NCBI RefSeq assembly: GCF_029626145.1
Contig: NZ_JARUBJ010000002.1
Span: forward strand, 3,073,501 to 3,137,500
Direction of reading: 5' to 3'
DNA: 64,000 nucleotides
Origin: Micromonospora sp. WMMD961
GTDB taxonomy: Bacteria; Actinomycetota; Actinomycetes; Mycobacteriales; Micromonosporaceae
Below, piece by piece: positions 58,486 through 64,000 of this stretch. The translations under genes and the position numbers were made by a program. How positions within the stretch are numbered: the first letter of the stretch is position 1; each line of letters begins with the position of its first letter. The notes under the pieces were generated by a model. That model searched no databases. It saw nothing but the letters and a program-made list of their open reading frames with translations, and had not been told where the DNA came from.

Positions 58486-61400
58486 ATGGCCACGAGTTAC
58501 GACGAGGTGGTGGCGGCGCTGCGTGCGGCGCTCGCCGACAACAAGCGACTGAAGCAACGCGTCGCGGCACCGGCGGCCCCGCCCGCACCCGAACCGATAG
58601 CGATCGTCTCGACGGGCTGCCGGCTGCCCGGTGGTGTCCGCGGCCCCGAACAGCTCTGGGACCTGGTGTCCGAGGGCCGGGACACGATCGGCGAGTTCCC
58701 GTCCGACCGCGGTTGGGACCTGGCCGCGCTGTCCGAGCTCAGCACCGCCGGTTCCGGTGCCTTCCTCTACGACGCCGGTGACTTCGATCCGGGCTTCTTC
58801 GGCATCTCGCCGCGCGAGGCGATCGCCATGGACCCGCAGCAGCGGCTGCTCCTGGAGATCGCCTGGGAGACCTTCGAACGGGCCGGGATCGACAAGGCCA
58901 CCGCCCGGGGCAGCCGTACCGGGGTCTTCGCCGGGACCAACAACCAGGACTACACCGGTGTGCTGGTCGCCGCCCTGGCGCAGGGCTTCGACGGGCACCT
59001 CGGCACCGGCAACTCGGCCAGCGTGGTCTCCGGGCGGATCTCGTACACGTTCGGTCTGGAGGGGCCGGCGCTGACCGTGGACACCGCCTGCTCGTCGTCG
59101 CTGGTCGCTGTCCACCTGGCCGCCCAGTCGCTGCGCGACGGCGAGTGCGACCTGGCGTTGGCCGGTGGAGTCGCGGTGATGGCCACCCCGTCGGTCTTCG
59201 TCGAGTTCTCCAAGCAGGGTGGACTCGCCGCCAACGGCCGGTGCAAGTCGTTCGCCGCCGCCGCCGACGGCACCGGCTGGGGCGAGGGCGCCGCGATGGT
59301 GCTGCTGGAACGGCTCTCCGACGCCCGCCGCAACGGTCATCCGGTGCTCGCCGTGCTGCGCGGCAGCGCTGTCAACCAGGACGGCGCGTCCAGCGGCCTG
59401 ACCGCCCCGAACGGCCCTGCCCAGCAGCGGGTGATCCGGGCCGCGCTGGCCAACGCGCGGCTCACCGTGGCCGACGTGGACGTGGTGGAGGCGCACGGCA
59501 CCGGCACCCGGCTGGGTGACCCGATCGAGGCGCAGGCGCTGCTGGCCACCTACGGTCAGGACCGCCCCGCCGACCGGCCGGTGTGGCTCGGCTCGATCAA
59601 GTCGAACATCGGCCACACCCAGGCCGCCGCCGGGGTCACCGGCATCATCAAGATGGTCGAGGCGATGCGGCACGGCGTACTGCCGGCCACCCTGCACGTC
59701 GACCGGCCCACCCCGCAGGTCGACTGGTCCGCGGGCGCCGTCGAACTGCTCACCTCGTCGCGTCCGTGGCCCGCCGAGGGGCGGCCCCGCCGCGCGGCGG
59801 TCTCCTCGTTCGGCGTCAGCGGCACCAACGCCCACGTGATCCTCGAACAACCGGCGGAGGCGGAGAACCGGATCGCCACACCGGGCAGCCGTGCCACCCA
59901 CGGCGTCCTGACCTGGCCGGTGTCGGCCCGCGAACCCGCCGGGCTGCGCGCCCAAGCGGCGCAGCTCCTGGCGTACCTGCGCGAGCACCCCGGCGTGGAC
60001 CCGGCCGACGTGGCCGGGTCGCTGGCCGTCACCCGCTCGCACTTCGAGTACCGGGCGGCGGCGGTCGGCACCGAGATGGACGCCCTGACCGCGGCGCTGA
60101 CCCGGATCGCCGACGGTACCGACCCGGGTGACCTCGCGGCGACCCGGCCGCAGGTGGCCTTCGTCTTCTCCGGCCCGGGCGCGCAGCGGGCCGGCATGGG
60201 CCGCGACCTGTACGCCGCCTTCCCGGTGTTCGCCGAGGCGTTCGACGCGGCGTGCGCCGAACTCGACGTACACCTGCACCGGCCGATCCGGGAGGTCGTC
60301 CTCGACGACGCGGCGGCCCTGGACCGGACCGAGTACGCCCAGGCGGCGCTGTTCGCCGTCGAGGTCGCGCTGTACCGCCTGGTCACGTCGTTCGGTGTGG
60401 TCCCGGACCAGCTCATCGGCCACTCCAGCGGCGAGATCGCGGCGGCGCACGCGGCGGGAGTGCTGTCGCTGCCCGACGCGGCGGCGCTCGTCGCGGCGCG
60501 AGGCCGGCTCACCCAGGCTCTCCCGCCCGGTGGCGTGATGGTCGCGGTCCGGGCGACGGAGGCGGAGGTCCGGGAGGCGCTCGCCGGATTCGAGGCGGTG
60601 GCGTCCGTCGCCGCGGTGAACGGACCGAAGTCGGTGGTGGTGGCCGGCGCGGCGGAGGCCGTCGAGCAGGTGGTCGCGCGGTTCGGCAAGACCCGGAAGC
60701 TGGACGTGGACCGCGCGCTGCACTCGCCGCTGATGGCGCCGATGGTCGCGGACTTCGCCCAGATCGTCGGTGGGCTGACCCATACCCCCGCTCGCATTCC
60801 GGTCATCTCCACGGTGACCGGCGACGTCGCCGCGTTCGACGCGGACTACTGGGTCGACCAGATCCGCGCCACCGTCCGCTTCGCCGACGGCATCCGGACC
60901 CTGCACGAGCGGGGCGTCGGCGCCTACCTGGAGATCGGCCCGGACGCGGTGCTCACCCCGCTGGGCGTCGACTGCGTCGAGGGCGCCGACAAGGACACCG
61001 CCCCGCTGTTCGTCGCCGCCCAGCGCCGCGCCGGGGACGACGTCGAAGCCCTGGTCACCGCGCTCGCCCGGCTGCACTGCCGGGGCGTACGACTGGACTG
61101 GCCGGCGCTGCTGCCCGGCACCGCGCGGGTCGACCTGCCCACCTACCCGTTCCAGCGGCAGCACTACTGGCCGGCACTGGAGCCGGTCACGATGCCGGCC
61201 GCGACGCCCTCCGCCGAGCAGCCGCCCACCGGGTCGGCGGCGCCGGTCCTGTCCCGGGACTCCACGTTCGAGGAGGTCCGCGACCTCATCCGGCTGGAGA
61301 CCGCCGAGGTTCTCGGCTACTCCGGCATCGAGTCCATCCGTCCCGGCCGGGACTTCCTCGAACTCGGCGTCGACTCGGTGATCGGGCAGGAGATCCGGCT

Positions 61401-62340
61401 ACGTCTCAACAGCGCCACCGGCCTGACCCTGCCGCCCGGTCTGCTCTTCGTCCACCAGGACCCGGACCGGTTGGCCCGGCACCTGATCGCGGAACTGGCC
61501 GGGACCACGCCGGACCTGCCGGCCGCCACCCTGGACGCGCTGTTCCGGCAGGCGCGGCAGAACGACGACCTGCACGGGTACACGACGCTGCTGATGCGGC
61601 TGGCCGGGTACCGGCCGAGCTTCACGGCCGACGACGTGGACGCGGGGCGCGTGGCCGTACCCGCCCTGGCGCGCCTGGCCGAGGAGGGCGGCGGCCCGCG
61701 GATCATCGCGTGCTGCACCACCTCGCTGATGGCCGGTCCGCAGGAGTACGCCCGACTGGCCGGCGCCCTACGCGGCCGGTACCGGATGTCCGCCCTGGTC
61801 AACCCCGGTTACCAGGCGGACGAGCCGGCCCCCGCCGACCTGGCCTCGGCGTTGCGCCTCCAGGTCCGGGCGATCCGCGAGGACGTCGGCGCCGAGCCGT
61901 TCATCCTGCTCGGACACTCGGCCGGCGGTCTGGTCGCCAACGCCCTCGCCGCCGAGTTGGAGGCCGGGGGAGTCGGACCGGCCGCCGTGGTGCTGCTCGA
62001 CTCGTACCCCCCGGCCGACGCGGTGCTCGGCCGGTGGATACCCGAACTGCTCGACGGCCTGGACCTGGACGCCGCGGCGGTGCCCGACGAGCGGTACCTC
62101 GCCTGGGCGTCCTACATCCGCCACTACGGCGACTTCGAGCCGTTGCCCAGCAGCGCACCGACCCTGCTGGTCCGCGCCGGGGAGCCGCTCGGCACGGTGC
62201 CGGAGGACCGCGACTGGCGGCCGACCTGGCAGCACCCGCACACGATGGCGGACGCCACCGGAAACCACTTCACGATGCTCGGCGACCACGTCGGTCGCAC
62301 CGCCCAGACAGTGCACGACTGGCTGACCACGACCCTGTGA
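58486..62340 (+). CDS. Type I PKS G, terminal KS-AT-ACP-TE protein
   Basis: This 1284-residue protein is the last PKS of the line. Its N-terminal helix (VVAALRAALADNKRLKQ) is of a different docking class from PKS B-F and fits the PKS F tail. KS Cys is residue 202. AT Ser is residue 647 in GHSSGE; the specificity motif is RALH (743-746) instead of HAFH or YASH, and the oxyanion loop reads GPGAQ instead of GQGSQ. The AT is closest overall to the malonyl group. There is no KR, so the beta-keto group from module 12 should remain at C-3. ACP Ser is residue 964 in GVDS. The thioesterase has Ser 1145 in GHSAGG, Asp 1172 and His 1261, and should release the chain by macrolactonisation or hydrolysis. 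Confidence 0.96.
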   Translation: MATSYDEVVAALRAALADNKRLKQRVAAPAAPPAPEPIAIVSTGCRLPGGVRGPEQLWDLVSEGRDTIGEFPSDRGWDLAALSELSTAGSGAFLYDAGDFDPGFFGISPREAIAMDPQQRLLLEIAWETFERAGIDKATARGSRTGVFAGTNNQDYTGVLVAALAQGFDGHLGTGNSASVVSGRISYTFGLEGPALTVDTACSSSLVAVHLAAQSLRDGECDLALAGGVAVMATPSVFVEFSKQGGLAANGRCKSFAAAADGTGWGEGAAMVLLERLSDARRNGHPVLAVLRGSAVNQDGASSGLTAPNGPAQQRVIRAALANARLTVADVDVVEAHGTGTRLGDPIEAQALLATYGQDRPADRPVWLGSIKSNIGHTQAAAGVTGIIKMVEAMRHGVLPATLHVDRPTPQVDWSAGAVELLTSSRPWPAEGRPRRAAVSSFGVSGTNAHVILEQPAEAENRIATPGSRATHGVLTWPVSAREPAGLRAQAAQLLAYLREHPGVDPADVAGSLAVTRSHFEYRAAAVGTEMDALTAALTRIADGTDPGDLAATRPQVAFVFSGPGAQRAGMGRDLYAAFPVFAEAFDAACAELDVHLHRPIREVVLDDAAALDRTEYAQAALFAVEVALYRLVTSFGVVPDQLIGHSSGEIAAAHAAGVLSLPDAAALVAARGRLTQALPPGGVMVAVRATEAEVREALAGFEAVASVAAVNGPKSVVVAGAAEAVEQVVARFGKTRKLDVDRALHSPLMAPMVADFAQIVGGLTHTPARIPVISTVTGDVAAFDADYWVDQIRATVRFADGIRTLHERGVGAYLEIGPDAVLTPLGVDCVEGADKDTAPLFVAAQRRAGDDVEALVTALARLHCRGVRLDWPALLPGTARVDLPTYPFQRQHYWPALEPVTMPAATPSAEQPPTGSAAPVLSRDSTFEEVRDLIRLETAEVLGYSGIESIRPGRDFLELGVDSVIGQEIRLRLNSATGLTLPPGLLFVHQDPDRLARHLIAELAGTTPDLPAATLDALFRQARQNDDLHGYTTLLMRLAGYRPSFTADDVDAGRVAVPALARLAEEGGGPRIIACCTTSLMAGPQEYARLAGALRGRYRMSALVNPGYQADEPAPADLASALRLQVRAIREDVGAEPFILLGHSAGGLVANALAAELEAGGVGPAAVVLLDSYPPADAVLGRWIPELLDGLDLDAAAVPDERYLAWASYIRHYGDFEPLPSSAPTLLVRAGEPLGTVPEDRDWRPTWQHPHTMADATGNHFTMLGDHVGRTAQTVHDWLTTTL
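58594..62337 (+). other. PKS module 13: KS-AT(mal-like, atypical)-ACP-TE
   Basis: KS about 58597-59860 (Cys 59089-59091). AT about 60155-61165 (Ser 60424-60426, RALH 60712-60723). AT is followed almost directly by ACP (about 61270-61495, Ser 61375-61377) with no reductive domains. TE about 61690-62335 (Ser 61918-61920, Asp 61999-62001, His 62266-62268). Confidence 0.92.
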
Positions 62341-62343
62341 AAC

Positions 62344-62347
62344 GGAG
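62344..62347 (+). promoter_or_regulatory. Ribosome-binding site of the type II thioesterase
   Basis: GGAG lies 6 nt before the ATG at 62354, within the 13-bp gap after PKS G. It indicates that the editing thioesterase is read from the same transcript. Confidence 0.75.
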
Positions 62348-62353
62348 ACTTCG

Positions 62354-63109
62354 ATGACGATCACGACAGCTACCGTCGACACCAGCCTGTGGCTGCGCCG
62401 GTTCCACCCGGCGCCCGACGCGCCGGTGCGCCTGGTCTGCCTGCCGCATGCCGGTGGATCGGCCAGTTACTATCACCCGGTCTCGCGCGCCCTGACCGGC
62501 GTCGAGGTGCTCGCGGTGCAGTACCCCGGCCGGCAGGACCGTCGCGCCGAGCCGTGCATCGACACCGTCCACGGCCTGGCCACCCGGGTCGCGGAGCAGG
62601 TCGCCACCCTCGCCGACCGTCCGATCGCCCTGTTCGGCCACAGCATGGGTGCCTCGGTCGCCTTCGAGGTGGCCCGGCTCCTCGAGGAGGACGGCATCGT
62701 CCTGAAGCACCTGTTCGCCTCCGGGCGGCGCGCGCCGTCGCGCCACCGTGAGGAGCACATCCACCAGCTGGGCGACAACGGCCTGATCGCGGAGATGCGC
62801 CGGCTCAACGGCACCGAGGGCAAACTGCTCGACGACGACGAGCTGATCCGGATGATCATCGGGGCGATCCGCAACGACTACAAGGCGGCGGAGACCTATG
62901 TGTACCGTCCCGGTCCGCCGCTGTCCTGCCCGATCACGGTCCTGACCGGCGACTCGGACCCGAAGGTGACAGTGGACGAGGCCGATTCCTGGCGGACGCA
63001 CACCACCGGCCCCTACTCGATGAAAGTTTATAGGGGTGGTCACTTCTACCTGAACAACCACCAGACGGACATACTGGAGACCATTGTGGATCGCCTGACG
63101 TCAGGCTGA
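62354..63109 (+). CDS. Type II (editing) thioesterase, alpha/beta hydrolase
   Basis: This 251-residue free-standing thioesterase has the family hallmarks: LPHAGGS near the N-terminus, the nucleophile Ser 97 in GHSMG, an acidic residue in TGDSDPKV near the C-terminus and His 230 in GGHFYL. Proteins of this family hydrolyse stalled or wrongly primed acyl groups from PKS carrier proteins in the cytoplasm and so keep the assembly line running. The length is normal. It starts 13 bp after the PKS G stop, consistent with the same operon. A short AT-rich stretch near 63021-63033 encodes MKVYRG in codons unusual for this region. Function is assigned from motifs and context with high confidence. Confidence 0.94.
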   Translation: MTITTATVDTSLWLRRFHPAPDAPVRLVCLPHAGGSASYYHPVSRALTGVEVLAVQYPGRQDRRAEPCIDTVHGLATRVAEQVATLADRPIALFGHSMGASVAFEVARLLEEDGIVLKHLFASGRRAPSRHREEHIHQLGDNGLIAEMRRLNGTEGKLLDDDELIRMIIGAIRNDYKAAETYVYRPGPPLSCPITVLTGDSDPKVTVDEADSWRTHTTGPYSMKVYRGGHFYLNNHQTDILETIVDRLTSG

Positions 63110-63142
63110 CGACGACGCCGGCTTGACCAGTCCGAGACTTCC

Positions 63143-63147
63143 GGAGG
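63143..63147 (+). promoter_or_regulatory. Ribosome-binding site deciding the ABC ATPase start
   Basis: GGAGG lies 5 nt before GTG at 63153. An in-frame TTG at 63123 has no comparable site, so the GTG start is preferred. Confidence 0.75.
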
Positions 63148-63152
63148 TACCA

Positions 63153-63923
63153 GTGACAACCCCGACACCCACGCCGGCTCTGCGGCTCATCGGGCTGTCC
63201 AAGGCATTCGGTGACAAGCGCGCCGTCGATCATGTCGACTTGGAGGTTCCGGGCGGCTCGTTCTTCGGGCTGGTCGGTCCCAACGGGGCCGGCAAGACCA
63301 CATCGCTGTCCATGGCCGTCGGGCTGCTGCGCCCGGACAGCGGTCGCGCCGAGATCTTCGGTGTCGACGTCTGGGCCGACCCGGTCCGCGCCAAGGAGCT
63401 GATCGGCGTCCTCCCCGACGGCCTCGGTATGCCGGAACGGCTCACCGGCCGGGAGGTGCTCACCTACCTGGGTCTGCTGCGGGGCATGGAACCCGAGGCG
63501 GTGGCCGAGCGCAGCCAGGAGCTGCTGGAGGTCCTCGAACTCGACCGGGCCGACAGCACCCTGGTCCTGGAGTACTCGACCGGCATGCGGAAGAAGATCG
63601 GCCTGGCCACGGCGTTGCTGCACGCACCGAAGCTGCTGGTCCTGGACGAGCCCCTGGAGGCCGTCGACCCCGTCTCGGCGGCGACGATCAAGGTGATCCT
63701 CCAGCGGTTCGTCGCCGCTGGCGGCTCGGTGGTCTTCTCCAGTCACGTCATGCCCGTCGTCGAGCAGCTCTGCGACCACGTCGCGGTGGTCACCGGCGGT
63801 CGGGTGGTCGCCTCGGGGCCGCTCGACGAGGTCCGCGGCGGCAGCTCCCTGGAGAACCGGTTCGTCGACCTGGTCGGCGGCCAGCCGGTGAGCGCGGGGG
63901 AGCTGTCATGGTTGGCATCCTGA
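63153..63923 (+). CDS. ABC transporter ATP-binding protein
   Basis: From the GTG start this is a 256-residue single nucleotide-binding domain. Walker A is GPNGAGKT, the signature region is STGMRKK (a variant of LSGGQ common in export-type, ABC-2 family ATPases), Walker B is LLVLDEP followed by the acidic residues of LEAVDP, and the switch histidine lies in SSH. It probably energises a membrane partner encoded by the overlapping next gene. Its place right after the PKS and thioesterase genes suggests a role in exporting the polyketide or in self-protection, but the sequence does not show the substrate. The 43-bp gap after the thioesterase has no clear terminator, so it may be co-transcribed. 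Confidence 0.92.
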   Translation: MTTPTPTPALRLIGLSKAFGDKRAVDHVDLEVPGGSFFGLVGPNGAGKTTSLSMAVGLLRPDSGRAEIFGVDVWADPVRAKELIGVLPDGLGMPERLTGREVLTYLGLLRGMEPEAVAERSQELLEVLELDRADSTLVLEYSTGMRKKIGLATALLHAPKLLVLDEPLEAVDPVSAATIKVILQRFVAAGGSVVFSSHVMPVVEQLCDHVAVVTGGRVVASGPLDEVRGGSSLENRFVDLVGGQPVSAGELSWLAS

Positions 63924-64000
63924 TCCGGATGAAGCTGGCCGTTCTGCGGCACTCGATGACCGGGCAGCGCGCCGCCGACATGATCGGTGGCGGCGTGCTG
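63908..64000 (+). CDS. Start of a probable ABC-2 type permease (3' partial)
   Basis: Only 31 codons are inside the window, beginning MVGILIRMKLAVLRHSM. The ATG overlaps the end of the ATPase gene by 16 bases and has a GGGGGAG site 5 nt upstream, within the ATPase coding sequence. Overlap with an ABC ATPase and a basic, hydrophobic N-terminus suggest the membrane subunit of the same exporter. No transmembrane helix can be judged from so short a piece, so the assignment rests mainly on position. Confidence 0.6.
   Translation, partial: MVGILIRMKLAVLRHSMTGQRAADMIGGGVL

Noticed and set aside
63123..63152. TTG start for the ABC ATPase
   Set aside because: It lacks a proper ribosome-binding site, whereas GTG at 63153 has GGAGG five bases upstream.

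Overview
The window is one strand of a very GC-rich actinomycete chromosome. Strong C/G third-position bias, purine-rich ribosome-binding sites and a giant modular polyketide locus suggest Micromonosporaceae or Streptomyces; the genus cannot be fixed from this sequence alone. Almost every base is coding, and every supported gene is on the plus strand.

Positions 1-62340 encode seven consecutive cis-AT type I modular polyketide synthase (PKS) genes, called here PKS A to G. They carry 13 extension modules; the first KS is cut by the left edge, so the loading module and any earlier modules lie upstream. PKS A (1-17799) has four KS-AT-KR-ACP modules, all with malonyl-type ATs and A-type KRs. PKS B (17844-24251) is one fully reducing, methylmalonyl-type module (KS-AT-DH-ER-KR-ACP). 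PKS C (24285-33656) has two methylmalonyl KS-AT-KR-ACP modules, and the second KR has lost two catalytic residues. PKS D (33695-44356) has two KS-AT-DH-KR-ACP modules, malonyl then methylmalonyl. PKS E (44356-49209) is one methylmalonyl KS-AT-KR-ACP module. PKS F (49239-58472) has a methylmalonyl and then a malonyl KS-AT-KR-ACP module. PKS G (58486-62340) is KS-AT-ACP-TE with no ketoreductase.

A type II thioesterase (62354-63109), an ABC-transporter ATPase (63153-63923) and the start of its likely permease (63908-64000) follow. Gaps between genes are 13-44 bp, or the genes overlap. No terminator or internal promoter is evident, so this looks like one transcription unit.

If the proteins act in gene order, the chain grows as four consecutive CH2-CHOH units, a saturated CH(CH3)-CH2 unit, CH(CH3)-CHOH, CH(CH3)-C=O (or OH), CH=CH, C(CH3)=CH, two CH(CH3)-CHOH units and CH2-CHOH. 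It ends in a 3-keto thioester that the C-terminal TE releases, probably as a macrolactone or hemiketal. I do not recognise the product.

The most notable signals are long near-identical DNA blocks shared between modules 2 and 3 (and among AT domains), with breakpoints at the ACP serine motif; G/T-rich codon islands coinciding with those blocks; five in-frame TTA (bldA-type) codons in PKS A-C; two KRs with altered catalytic residues; an atypical last AT; and changes in docking-domain type at the E/F and F/G interfaces.
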